Shown: positions 17,228 to 25,133 of the stretch, in pieces
Layout of the letters: each line of letters begins with the position of its first letter
How positions within the stretch are numbered: position 1 is the first letter of the stretch
Source: Bog-532 sp963720945
GTDB taxonomy: Bacteria; Actinomycetota; Actinomycetes; Streptosporangiales; Streptosporangiaceae
DNA: 64,000 nt
Reading direction: 5' to 3'
NCBI GenBank assembly: GCA_963720945.1
Contig: CAVRHH010000002.1
Location: 172,670-236,669 of the forward strand
Program-made: the position numbers and the translations under genes
The notes under the pieces: model-generated
What the model was told of the DNA's origin: nothing
Seen by the model: the letters and a program-made list of their open reading frames with translations, nothing else
Databases searched by the model: none

Positions 17228-18226
17228 ATGGGACCGCGGTTCCGGCTGTCCCGCAGCGCGCTCGTCGCGGTCGCGCTCCTGGTGCTGGTCGCGGCCGGGA
17301 TCGGGGGCTACCTGGGCTTTGGCTATTCATTCCCGGTAGCGGTGGCCATGACCCTGCTGACGCTGACCACGGTCGGCTTCCCGGGCGGCAGCCATCTGTC
17401 CAACGGTGTGCTGCTGTTCACCGGTGGCCTGGCTTTCCTCGGTGTCGGCCTGTTCTTCGTCATCCTGGCGCTGGCGGCCGCCGCGATCGTAGAGGGCCGG
17501 GTCAGCCTGTTCTCGCGGAGCCGCCGCATGCGCCGTCGTCTTGACGAACTGCACAGCCACTTCATCGTGTGCGCCTACGGGCGGGTCGGCCGGGCCATCG
17601 CCCGTGAGCTGGACGCCGAGAATGTGCCGTTCGTCGTCGTGGACAGCCGGGCTGAGCTGCAGGCGGATCTGGAACACGACGACCGGTGTTACCTGACCGG
17701 GGACGCCTCGGACGAGGCGGTGCTCCGGCAGGCCGGGATCGGGCGGGCCCACGGGCTGATCTGCGCGGTCGACTCCGATGCCGAGAACGTCTTCATCACG
17801 ATCGTCGCCCGCTCACTCAGCCCGGACCTGCTCATCGTGGCCCGCGCCGCCCGGGAACAGTCAGCCGACCGGCTGTACCGGGCGGGCGCCACCCACGTGG
17901 TGTCGCCGTACGCCACCAGCGGCCGCCGGATGGCGAACCTGGCCATCCGGCCGCATGTGGTCGAGTTCTTCGACGTCGCCCGCGCGGGACAGCCCAATCT
18001 GCGGCTGGAGGAGCTGGCGATTACCGAGGGGTCCCCGCTGGCGGGCCGGGCCATCCGGGACCTGCGCGGGCCGGCCGTACCGCTGCTGGTCCGCCATCCC
18101 GACGGCCGGCTGGTCGCGAGCCCGGCCCGCGACCTGCGGCTGAAGGCCGGTGACGTGCTGATCATCTTCGGTGAGGCCGCGGACCTGAACCCGCTCGACC
18201 GCGAACAGGGCACCGGCGCCAGGTAG
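17228..18226 (+). CDS. Two-TM potassium channel with RCK (TrkA-N/TrkA-C) domains
   Basis: A 332-residue protein starting at ATG 17228 behind a GGAGGAGGCGGA purine run. Two membrane helices (about residues 10-32 and 62-90) flank a pore loop with TLTTVGFPG. Then follow a TrkA-N/RCK NAD-binding domain (HFIVCAYGRVGRAIARELD; VVVDSRAEL; LTGDASDEAVLRQAGI) and a TrkA-C domain at about 250-325 (EGSPLAGRAIRDL, then LKAGDVLIIFGE). The overall form is MthK-like: ligand-gated K+ efflux. The filter reads TVGFPG rather than TVGYGD, so selectivity may differ. Alone in its transcription unit, ahead of msrA. Confidence 0.85.
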   Translation: MGPRFRLSRSALVAVALLVLVAAGIGGYLGFGYSFPVAVAMTLLTLTTVGFPGGSHLSNGVLLFTGGLAFLGVGLFFVILALAAAAIVEGRVSLFSRSRRMRRRLDELHSHFIVCAYGRVGRAIARELDAENVPFVVVDSRAELQADLEHDDRCYLTGDASDEAVLRQAGIGRAHGLICAVDSDAENVFITIVARSLSPDLLIVARAAREQSADRLYRAGATHVVSPYATSGRRMANLAIRPHVVEFFDVARAGQPNLRLEELAITEGSPLAGRAIRDLRGPAVPLLVRHPDGRLVASPARDLRLKAGDVLIIFGEAADLNPLDREQGTGAR

Positions 18227-18300
18227 CGCCCGGGCGGCGCAGGATGCTATGCACAAAAGGAGCGTCCCGCGCGGGCGGGCGGTACCGGAGGTGCAGCGCA

Positions 18301-18822
18301 GTGACCAGTGAAACCGAGAAGGCCATCCTCGCCGGAGGCTGCTTCTGGGGAGTGCAGGATCTCATCCGCAAACTACCCGGGGTGATCTCCACGAGAGTCG
18401 GCTACACCGGCGGCGACGTGCCGAACGCGACCTACCGGAACCATGGCACCCACGCCGAGGCCATCGAGATCATCTTTGACCCGGAGAAGATCTCCTACCG
18501 GGACCTGCTCGAGTTCTTCTTCCAGATCCACGACCCGAGCACGCGGAACCGGCAGGGTAACGACATCGGCACGAGCTACCGGTCGGCGATCTTCTACACC
18601 AGCGATCAGCAGAAGCGGGTTGCCGAGGACACGATCGCGGACGTTGACGCGTCCGGCCTGTGGCCGGGCAAGGTGGTCACCGAGGTCGAGCAGGCCGGCC
18701 CGTTCTGGGAAGCCGAGCCCGAGCACCAGGACTACCTGCAGAACTATCCCGACGGGTACACCTGCCACTTCGTCCGGCCCGGCTGGAAGCTGCCGCACCG
18801 CGCGGACCGGATCGCGCACTGA
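18301..18822 (+). CDS. msrA: Peptide methionine sulfoxide reductase MsrA
   Basis: A 173-residue MsrA with GTG start at 18301 and GGAGGT eight bases upstream. GGCFWG near residue 13 gives the catalytic Cys, followed by VGYTGGDVPNATYRNHGTHAEA and the FFQIHDPSTRNRQGND stretch. EVEQAGPFWEAEPEHQDYL provides the substrate-pocket Glu and Tyr residues. It reduces the S-epimer of methionine sulfoxide in proteins and free methionine using thioredoxin. No MsrB domain is fused. A GC hairpin follows the stop. Confidence 0.93.
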   Translation: MTSETEKAILAGGCFWGVQDLIRKLPGVISTRVGYTGGDVPNATYRNHGTHAEAIEIIFDPEKISYRDLLEFFFQIHDPSTRNRQGNDIGTSYRSAIFYTSDQQKRVAEDTIADVDASGLWPGKVVTEVEQAGPFWEAEPEHQDYLQNYPDGYTCHFVRPGWKLPHRADRIAH

Positions 18823-18828
18823 CCGGCA

Positions 18829-18854
18829 GGCCCCGCCGAAACCGCGGTGGGGCC
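18829..18854 (+). terminator. GC hairpin after msrA
   Basis: GGCCCC at 18829-18834 pairs with GGGGCC at 18849-18854, with further inner CCG/CGG pairing around a short AAA-containing loop. It lies seven bases after the msrA stop and before a convergent gene relic, the expected place for an intrinsic terminator without a T-run. Confidence 0.5.
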
Positions 18855-18879
18855 CGCCTGATCGGCGGTTACTCGTTCG

Positions 18880-19206
18880 TCAGGGATAGCTGACGACGTC
18901 ACTGGGACCCGGGCTGGCGGCGGTCACCGCTGTGCCCGTGGTGTTGACCACGTGGTCGATGCTGCCCGAACCGTTCAGGAAGCGGGTGAACACGTCGTTC
19001 AGCTGGACACCCGGGGTATCCGGCACTGAGAACGCCGTCGCCGACTCGATCGGCACGCCCAGGTCGAAGAAGCAGTAACTGCCCATGCCGTAGCCCGAGA
19101 AGCTCTTCACCCGGGGCGAGATCACGAACGCCGGGTAGCCGTCCGCCTGGCGCTGGACATCCAGGCCGGCACTGCGCCGGAGGCCGTGCGGCGGCGCAAG
19201 CGCCTG
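18880..19206 (-). pseudogene. C-terminal relic of a secreted-type protein
   Basis: On the minus strand, from about 19150 to the stop at 18880, an in-frame stretch reads as a protein-like tail: PAFVISPRVKSFSGYGMGSY, CFFDLGVPIESATAF, VPDTPGVQLNDVFTRFLNGSG, then HVVNTTGTAV and a VVSYP end. The beta-rich, Gly/Ser/Asn-rich composition resembles C termini of actinobacterial secreted cell-surface or carbohydrate-active proteins, but I cannot name the family. There is no start: the frame runs back into antisense of lysR, so only the last 90-100 residues survive. Most likely truncated when the neighbouring LysR segment was joined. Confidence 0.45.
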
Positions 19207-19208
19207 GA

Positions 19209-20096
19209 TCAGGCGCGTGGTCTCCCGAAGGCGGCCCGGCACCGGGTGATGAGCTCCCGCAGCGCCGGCGACGCGGCGGGCGTCCAGATCACCGCGAGGA
19301 CGGCCGGGACCTGGACGTCGCCGATGAGCAGCGCCGTCACCCCGGCCTGGCCGGCCGCGGTCATGGACTCGCTCAGGATGCCCACCCCGAGCCCGCGCTG
19401 CGCGAGCTGGGCGATCGCCTCGCCCGCGCTGGCCTCCACCGCTGCCACCGGCCGGATGCCCTGGGCCGCGCAGGCCTGGTCGAGGACGCCCCGCAGGCCG
19501 GTACCGGGCGGCATGCAGATCAGCGGATAGGCGCACACCGCCCGCAGGCCCGGCCCCGGGTGGTCAAGGAGCGGGTGACCGGACGGGACCACCGCGACCA
19601 GGCGCTCGCTGACAACGGTGAACGACCCGACGCCGGCCGGTGCCGTGCCCGGCACGCCGACCAGGGCCAGGTCGATCTCGCCCGCCCGTACGCCAGCGGC
19701 CAGCGACGCGGAGCTGCCCTCGGCCAGCGTGATCTCGACTCCGCCGTACGCCTGGTGGAAGGCGGCCAGCGCGTCGAACAGCGGGGTCACGGTGCAGCCG
19801 GTCACCATGCCCACCGCGAGCCGGCCGCGCAACAGCCCGGTCACGTCGTCGGCTGCCTGCCGGGCCGCGCCCGCGGCCGCCAGCGCGGCGCGCGCGTGCT
19901 CGAGCACGGCCTCACCCGCGCTGGTGAGCGAGGCATGCCGGGTCGACCGGTCGATGAGCTCGACGCCAAGCTCGCGCTCGAGCTGCCGGATCTGGGCGCT
20001 GACCCCGGACTGGCTGATTCGCACCCGCTCGGCCGCGCGGGTGAAGTTCGCTTCCTCGGCGACCGCGACGAGGTACTCCAGCTGCCGCAATTCCAT
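19209..20096 (-). CDS. LysR-family transcriptional regulator
   Basis: A 295-residue LysR protein. The N-terminal winged HTH reads MELRQLEYLVAVAEEANFTR with ISQSGVSAQIRQLERELG. The effector domain spans about 90-290, with VGMVTGC, LAVIWTP and GLGVGILSES elements, and is full length. It is divergent from an NTF2-like gene and the aldo-keto reductase and SDR genes beyond. The gap contains a TTATAA-N9-TTATAA repeat expected for a LysR site, so control of that short downstream set is likely. Inducer unknown. Confidence 0.9.
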   Translation of the reverse strand: MELRQLEYLVAVAEEANFTRAAERVRISQSGVSAQIRQLERELGVELIDRSTRHASLTSAGEAVLEHARAALAAAGAARQAADDVTGLLRGRLAVGMVTGCTVTPLFDALAAFHQAYGGVEITLAEGSSASLAAGVRAGEIDLALVGVPGTAPAGVGSFTVVSERLVAVVPSGHPLLDHPGPGLRAVCAYPLICMPPGTGLRGVLDQACAAQGIRPVAAVEASAGEAIAQLAQRGLGVGILSESMTAAGQAGVTALLIGDVQVPAVLAVIWTPAASPALRELITRCRAAFGRPRA

Positions 20097-20099
20097 AAG

Positions 20100-20120
20100 T
20101 TATAATTCTAGTATTTATAA
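20100..20120. promoter_or_regulatory. Candidate LysR-type operator (TTATAA-N9-TTATAA)
   Basis: Two TTATAA hexamers at 20100-20105 and 20115-20120 form an AT-rich dyad immediately upstream of the lysR start and facing the divergent NTF2-like gene. LysR regulators bind T-N11-A type dyads in this position. No transcription start can be assigned. Confidence 0.45.
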
Positions 20121-20194
20121 GAACAATCTGTTGGACTTCTCATTGTGCACCGGGCAGGCTGGTCATGGAACACTTCAGACCCGGAAGGAGAGCC

Positions 20195-20554
20195 ATGACG
20201 GCGCGCGAGAAGGCCATGACCCCCGAGGACCTCACCCGGCTGTTCGTCGAGCGTTCCAACGCCGGCGACGCCGACGGTGTGGCGGCCCTGTATGAGGAAC
20301 ACGCCGTGCTCGCCTACCCGCCCGGATCGCAGACGGCCGGCCGCGAGGCCATCCGGGCCCTGTGGGCGGCCGTGCTGGCCAGCGGCCCGCATTTCGAGCC
20401 CGAGACCCCGCTGCCTACGCTCATCAGCGAGGAGCTGGCCCTGACGTCGACACCGCCGCGGGACGGCGCGGGAGCGCGGGCCCAGGTCGTCCGCCGCCAG
20501 CCGGATGGCAGCTGGCTTCGCGTGCTGGACCAGCCGGAGTTCACCCACGGATAG
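20195..20554 (+). CDS. NTF2-like/SnoaL-type small protein
   Basis: A 119-residue protein. ATG 20195 is preferred over ATG 20165 because GGAAGGAG lies seven bases upstream. The N-terminal half has the NTF2-like cone-fold pattern: LTRLFVERSNAGDADGVAAL, YEEHAVLAYPPG, GREAIRALWAAVLA. The C-terminal part has the variable strand region ending in LRVLDQPEFTHG. Such domains act as small isomerases, hydrolases or ligand pockets, and substrate cannot be read. First gene of a possible LysR-controlled group. Confidence 0.75.
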   Translation: MTAREKAMTPEDLTRLFVERSNAGDADGVAALYEEHAVLAYPPGSQTAGREAIRALWAAVLASGPHFEPETPLPTLISEELALTSTPPRDGAGARAQVVRRQPDGSWLRVLDQPEFTHG

Positions 20555-20628
20555 CGCGCCGGGTGCTGATCATGGCCGGCTGGGCATGCGGTTGACTGGC
20601 TGGCGATGACCCAGCGAAAGGATTCGCT

Positions 20629-21513
20629 ATGCGCGGTGACGTCACTGGCGGCAGCTTCCCGCTGGCCGGGGACCTGACTCTCACCCGGATGGGCTTCGGG
20701 GCGATGCAGCTGGCCGGCCCGGGTGTGTGGGGGCCGCCCCGTGACCGCGGCGCGGCGATCCGCGCGCTGCGTACCGTCGTGGAGCTGGGCCTGACGCACA
20801 TCGACACGGCCGGCTTCTACGGCCCGGACACCGTCAACGACCTGATCCGCGAGGCGCTGCATCCCTACCCGGACGACCTGCACATCGTCACCAAGGTCGG
20901 CTACCGCCGGGCCCGCGACCGGTCCTGGCACCCGGCTTCTTCCCGGGAGGATCTCATCGCTTCGGTGCACGGGAACCTCCGGCACCTGGGGCTCGAGGCG
21001 CTGGACGTGGTCAATTTCCGGGCCGGCAGCCCGGCGGGACGTCCCGCTCCCGGGCCGGTCGCCGAGCCGTTCGGCGTCCTCGCCGAGCTGCAGAGCCAGG
21101 GTCTGATCAGGTACCTGGGCCTCAGCAACGTCACCGTCGGCCAGCTGGCCGAGGCGCAGCACGTGGCACGGGCCGTGTGCGTGCAGAACCAGTACAACCT
21201 GGCCCACCGCGCGGACGACCCGCTGCTCGACCGGTGCGCGGAAGAGGGCATCGCGTTCGTGCCGTTCTTCCCGCTGGGCGGATTCACCGGGGTGCAGGCC
21301 GGCACGCTCGACGACGTCGCGGCCCGGCTCGGCCTTACGCCGCGGCAGGTCGCTCTCGCCTGGCTGCTGCACCGATCCCCGAACATCCTGCTGATCCCGG
21401 GCACGTCCTCGTCCGCGCACCTGCGGGACAACGCCAGCGCCGCCGCCATTCGCCTGCCCCCGGATGCCCTCGCCGACCTCAACGCCCTCGCCGGCCGGGC
21501 GGTACGGGGATGA
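20629..21513 (+). CDS. Aldo/keto reductase
   Basis: A 294-residue TIM-barrel AKR with an AAAGGA site upstream of ATG 20629. Recognisable elements are LTRMGFGAMQLAG, the catalytic HIDTAGFYGP (Asp and Tyr), LHIVTKVGYRRA (Lys), IRYLGLSNVTVGQL, QNQYNLAHR and the NADPH-site IPGTSSSAHLRDNASA. A short AKR of the family that reduces aldehydes and ketones with NADPH. The catalytic tetrad Asp/Tyr/Lys is present; the conserved HxD after the fourth strand is replaced by VVNFRAG, which is common in this subgroup. It overlaps the next frame by four bases (ATGA). Confidence 0.88.
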   Translation: MRGDVTGGSFPLAGDLTLTRMGFGAMQLAGPGVWGPPRDRGAAIRALRTVVELGLTHIDTAGFYGPDTVNDLIREALHPYPDDLHIVTKVGYRRARDRSWHPASSREDLIASVHGNLRHLGLEALDVVNFRAGSPAGRPAPGPVAEPFGVLAELQSQGLIRYLGLSNVTVGQLAEAQHVARAVCVQNQYNLAHRADDPLLDRCAEEGIAFVPFFPLGGFTGVQAGTLDDVAARLGLTPRQVALAWLLHRSPNILLIPGTSSSAHLRDNASAAAIRLPPDALADLNALAGRAVRG

Positions 21514-21671
21514 CGGGGCGCGAATCGCCGGATGCCCTCGCCTGGTCGGCTGAGCCGTGGACGCGGCACTTCCATCTCACGCTGCGCGGCGGCGCGCCCT
21601 ATCCCCCGAACGCGGCCGGCATGGAAGCCGTCGCGGACCTGGTTGTCCGCGTTCTGCGGCCACCTGGCTGA
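21510..21671 (+). CDS. 53-residue small frame, possible hydrolase tail
   Basis: ATG 21510 overlaps the aldo/keto reductase stop (ATGA) and gives 53 codons. The second half reads YPPNAAGMEAVADLVVRVL, which resembles the DGxHPNxxGxxxxAD end of SGNH/GDSL hydrolases, although the catalytic His position carries Pro. This may be a C-terminal relic captured by translational coupling, or a short real protein. No other motif is seen. Low confidence in any function. Confidence 0.35.
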   Translation: MTGRESPDALAWSAEPWTRHFHLTLRGGAPYPPNAAGMEAVADLVVRVLRPPG

Positions 21672-21800
21672 CCGTCCCGGCATGCCCTCTCGTCGGCAGG
21701 ACGGCAGTCCGTCGATTAATTCAGACGTACCGTATGGTTAAATTAACGAAGACGAGCGGCCTTGGGCAACGACACCGCGCAACGACACGGGGAGCCGACC

Positions 21801-22559
21801 ATGAACGACCTTCGCGGGCAGATCGCCGTGGTGACCGGAAGCTCACGGGGGATCGGCGCGGCGATCGCCATGCTGTTCGCCGAGGCCGGCGCCGCGGTCG
21901 CTGTTCACGGGCGCGACGCCGATGCGGTGGCGGCGGTCACGGCCCAGATCGGGAAGGCGGGTGGGCAGGCCCTCCCCGTCATCGCCGATCTCACTCAGTA
22001 CGAGCAGGTCGAAGCGATGCGAGTGTCGGTGGAGGAAGCACTCGGGCCGGCCGGCATCGTGGTCGCCAACGCCGGCGGTAACCCGGTGCGGCCCGGCCCG
22101 CTGGAAGAGATCAGCGAAGCGGGCTGGCGGGAATCTGTCGACGTCAACCTGACCGCCACGTTCCTGACGATCAAGGTGTTCCTGCCCGGCATGAAACAGC
22201 GCCACCACGGCAGCATCATCACGATGTCCTCGGCCGCGGCCCGCCGCCCGACCACGGCGTCACCGATGGCCTACGCCGCGGCGAAAGCCGGGATCGAGGT
22301 TCTCACCCGGGAGCTCGCGGCCCAGGCCGGCCCGCACGGCGTGCGGGCCAACTGCATCGCGCCCGAGACGATCCTGACCGAGCGGAACCGGCAGCTCATC
22401 CCCCCGGCCGTGCAGGACCAGCTACGCGGCAGTCATCCGGTCCGCCGCCTGGGGACGCCCGGGGACGTCGCCCAGGCTGCGCTGTTCCTGGCTTCCGAGC
22501 GGTCCTCGTGGATCAGCGGGATCACGGTCGACGTGGCCGGCGGCTCCGTCCTGGCCTGA
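21801..22559 (+). CDS. Short-chain dehydrogenase/reductase
   Basis: A 252-residue classical SDR. The NAD(P)-binding TGSSRGIGAAIA lies near residue 12, with NAGG near 92. The active site is complete: Asn in VDVNLTATF, Ser in ITMSSAAA and the YAAAKAG Tyr/Lys pair. IAPETILTERNR and ISGITVDVAGG close the fold. Overall shape is FabG-like, a 3-oxoacyl or general alcohol dehydrogenase. It is preceded by an AT-rich gap (21700-21760) with TTAATTC and TTAAATTAA elements that probably hold its own promoter. Substrate undetermined. Confidence 0.9.
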   Translation: MNDLRGQIAVVTGSSRGIGAAIAMLFAEAGAAVAVHGRDADAVAAVTAQIGKAGGQALPVIADLTQYEQVEAMRVSVEEALGPAGIVVANAGGNPVRPGPLEEISEAGWRESVDVNLTATFLTIKVFLPGMKQRHHGSIITMSSAAARRPTTASPMAYAAAKAGIEVLTRELAAQAGPHGVRANCIAPETILTERNRQLIPPAVQDQLRGSHPVRRLGTPGDVAQAALFLASERSSWISGITVDVAGGSVLA

Positions 22560-22568
22560 GGATCCTGG

Positions 22569-23023
22569 GCGGGCGCTGCGCCCTCGGCCTGCCTGCGTAC
22601 CGTCACTTCCACACGTCAGTGATCGGCGCCGCGCTGGCGCTGGCGCTGGCGCAGATCCGGCTCTACCGGGAGGCCTGGGCGGAGCGTGGCTGGCCACGTG
22701 AGCCGCGCGTATCCGTGTCCCGCAGCGTCCTCCCGATCACCGAAGACATCGACCGGGTCTACTTCGGCGAGCAGGGACATCCGGATCAGATTGGGCTGCT
22801 CGAGGGCGTGCGGTCCCGGTTCGGCCGGGCATTCGCCGGGGAGCCGGACCGCATCGCCAGTGAGCTGGCCACGGACGAGGCGGTGCGTGCCGCCGACACG
22901 GTGCTGTTCACCGTGCCGAACCAGCTCGGTGTCGCGCATAACGCGCGCATCCTGGACACCATCGCCCGGCACATCGCGCCTGCTATCGGCTGGGCACCCG
23001 CTGGCACCAGCGCGGCCGCCTGA
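22569..23023 (+). pseudogene. C-terminal half of an LLM-class flavin-dependent oxidoreductase
   Basis: From just after the SDR stop, the frame reads a recognisable LLM C terminus: AQIRLYREAWAERGWPREPR, VSVSRSVLPITEDIDRVYFG, GRAFAGEPDRIASELATDEA, then TVLFTVPNQLGVAHNARILD and IAPAIGW. No N-terminal barrel (the first 150-200 residues) and no start with ribosome site are visible, so this is a truncated relic of about 150 codons. It is the second broken LLM gene of the window, but the retained half differs from the one at 10346. Confidence 0.7.
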
Positions 23024-23054
23024 ACGTGGCGGACCGGCCAGCGGCGGGGCGCGG

Positions 23055-24692
23055 TCAGCTGATGGCAGCGGCGATGATCTCCTGCCCCTGCTTCTGGATC
23101 GCGGCGAGCTGGTCCGGGCCGCGGAAGGACTCGGCGTAGAGCTTGTAGACGTCCTCGGTGCCGGAGGGGCGGGCCGCGAACCAGCCGGTCGCGGTGACGA
23201 CCTTCAGGCCGCCGATCGGAGCCCCGTTGCCGGGCGCGGTGGTCAGCTTGGCGATGATCTCCTCGCCCGCGAGCTCGCTCGCGGTGACCTGCTCGGGGGA
23301 CAGCTTGGCCAGCGCGGCCTTCTGCTCCCGGGTGGCCGCGGTGTCGATGCGGGCGTAGGCGGGCGCACCGTACCGGCCGGTGAGATCGCCGTAGAGCTGC
23401 GACGGTGAGCGCCCGGTCAGGGCGGTGATCTCGGACGCCAGCAGCGCCAGGATGATCCCGTCCTTGTCTGTCGTCCATACCGAGCCGTCGCGCTGCAGGA
23501 ACGACGCCCCGGCGCTCTCCTCACCGCCGAACGCCACCGACCCGTCCAGCAGCCCGGGCACGAACCATTTGAACCCCACCGGTACCTCCAGCAGGGCACG
23601 GCCCAGGCCCACGGCCACCCGGTCGATCATCGACGAGCTGACCAGCGTCTTGCCCACGGCGGCCGCGGACGGCCAGCCGTCCCGGTGCCGGTACAGGTAG
23701 TCGATGGCGACCGCGAGGTAGTGGTTCGGGTTGAGCAGGCCCGCGTCCGGTGTGACGATGCCGTGCCGGTCGGCGTCGGTGTCGTTCCCGGTCGCGATCG
23801 TGAACTCGTGCTGGCGGCTGATCAGGCTGGCCATCGCGTACGGCGACGAGCAGTCCATCCGGATCTTGCCGTCCCAGTCCAGCGTCATGAACCGGAACGT
23901 CGCGTCGACGTCCGGGTTGACGACGTTCAGGTCCAGGCCGTACCGCTCGCCGATCTCACCCCAGTAGGCCACGCTCGCCCCGCCGAGCGGATCGGCGCCG
24001 ATGTGCACCCCCGCGTCCCTGATCGCGGCCAGATCGACGACCTGGCCGAGGGCCGACACGTAGGCGTCAAGGAAGTCGAACTTCCCGGTGGTCTCGGCCG
24101 CGACCGCCCGCGTGTACGGAATCCGGCGCACCGCCTTCAGCCCGTCGGCGAGCAGGTCGTTGGCCCGGTCCTGAATCTGCCGGGTGATGTCGGTTCCCGC
24201 GGGGCCGCCGTCGGGCGGGTTGTACTTGAACCCGCCGTCCGAGGGCGGGTTGTGCGAGGGCGTGACCACGATCCCGTCCGCCCGGGGACCTGTCCCGGAC
24301 GCGTTGTGCACCAGGATCGCCCGGGATACCGCCGGAGTCGGCGTGTACCCGCCACGCGCGTCAACCAGCACGCGGACACCGTTCGCGGCGAGCACTTCCA
24401 GCGCGGTGACCTGGGCCGGCTCGGACAGGGCGTGCGTGTCGGCGCCCAGGTACAGCGGGCCGTCGATGCCCTGGGCCGCCCGGTACTCGCAGATCGCCTG
24501 AGTGGTGGCCAGGATGTGGTCCTCGTTGAACGTGGCCGTGAACGCGGACCCGCGGTGACCGGAGGTGCCGAACGACACCCGCTGTACGGGATCCCCCGGA
24601 TCGGGGTGCACCGCGTAGTAGGCGGTGACCAGCTTCGCGACGTCGACCAGATTCTCAGCAGCGGCGGGCTGTCCCGCACGAGCATCCACCAT
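23055..24692 (-). CDS. pgm: Phosphoglucomutase (alpha-D-glucose phosphate-specific)
   Basis: A 545-residue alpha-phosphohexomutase that interconverts glucose-1-phosphate and glucose-6-phosphate. ATG 24692 starts the conserved protein; the frame continues upstream but without family similarity. The active-site serine loop is VVTPSHNPPSDGG, the Mg loop DTDADRHG, the sugar-specificity loop GGEESAGASF and the phosphate-binding loop ARPSGTEDVYK. All four domains are present at normal length. It has no strong Shine-Dalgarno and may be leaderless. It stands alone but matches the glycogen branching enzyme at 42.6 kb metabolically. Confidence 0.92.
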   Translation of the reverse strand: MVDARAGQPAAAENLVDVAKLVTAYYAVHPDPGDPVQRVSFGTSGHRGSAFTATFNEDHILATTQAICEYRAAQGIDGPLYLGADTHALSEPAQVTALEVLAANGVRVLVDARGGYTPTPAVSRAILVHNASGTGPRADGIVVTPSHNPPSDGGFKYNPPDGGPAGTDITRQIQDRANDLLADGLKAVRRIPYTRAVAAETTGKFDFLDAYVSALGQVVDLAAIRDAGVHIGADPLGGASVAYWGEIGERYGLDLNVVNPDVDATFRFMTLDWDGKIRMDCSSPYAMASLISRQHEFTIATGNDTDADRHGIVTPDAGLLNPNHYLAVAIDYLYRHRDGWPSAAAVGKTLVSSSMIDRVAVGLGRALLEVPVGFKWFVPGLLDGSVAFGGEESAGASFLQRDGSVWTTDKDGIILALLASEITALTGRSPSQLYGDLTGRYGAPAYARIDTAATREQKAALAKLSPEQVTASELAGEEIIAKLTTAPGNGAPIGGLKVVTATGWFAARPSGTEDVYKLYAESFRGPDQLAAIQKQGQEIIAAAIS

Positions 24693-25133
24693 GTCGTCAT
24701 ACTGACACGCGAGGCAGCCGGTAAACACCCGGGCGCCGGGCCGCGGCGCCGATCGGCGCCGCGACCGGAGGCCGCAGACCAGGGTCCGCGGCCCTGCCCG
24801 GCCCCGGGCGCGCCGGCGCTTACCGGCAGAGAAACTGGCACGTGGGACGCGTCGTAGTTTAAGCAGTTGTATTCGTTTTTGGCGCGTCAGGATGTGGTAG
24901 ATGGCGGCTGACCTGGGCTCCTGACACGGAAACTGGGTCCCGGTGGGCGCGCGCGACCCAGTTTCCGTGTCCCACGGCAGCGCCACGCAGTGGTGCATGA
25001 TTTCTATAGCGACGCTGGCAGCCACGTTCGAGGTGTCGCCGTCGCGACACGCCCGAAGTTGATAACAGACGAGGCCGTGCGACCCAGAACTCTGCCCATA
25101 GGCGGGAGACAACGTATTTTCAGGCGGAGGACA
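24693..25133. other. Intergenic region with a 17-bp perfect inverted repeat
   Basis: This 441-base gap between pgm and the enoyl-CoA hydratase gene has no credible coding frame. Its main element is the inverted repeat at 24923-24971. Bases 24850-24900 and 24990-25130 are relatively AT-rich, with GTTTAAGC, TATTCGTTTTT and GTTGATAACAG, atypical of neighbouring DNA. The pgm promoter presumably lies at the left end. The composition suggests a remnant of inserted DNA, but no transposase sequence is seen. Confidence 0.4.
24923..24971. repeat. Perfect 17-bp inverted repeat with 15-base loop
   Basis: GACACGGAAACTGGGTC at 24923-24939 is exactly repeated in reverse complement at 24955-24971. The loop CCGGTGGGCGCGCGC is GC-rich. 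It could be an intrinsic terminator for the minus-strand enoyl-CoA hydratase, about 160 bases beyond its stop, or the fused ends of a miniature mobile element. Confidence 0.8.

Noticed and set aside
24693..25112. N-terminal extension of phosphoglucomutase to 685 residues
   Set aside because: The extra 140 residues have no similarity to the family and run through the AT-rich intergenic inverted repeat.
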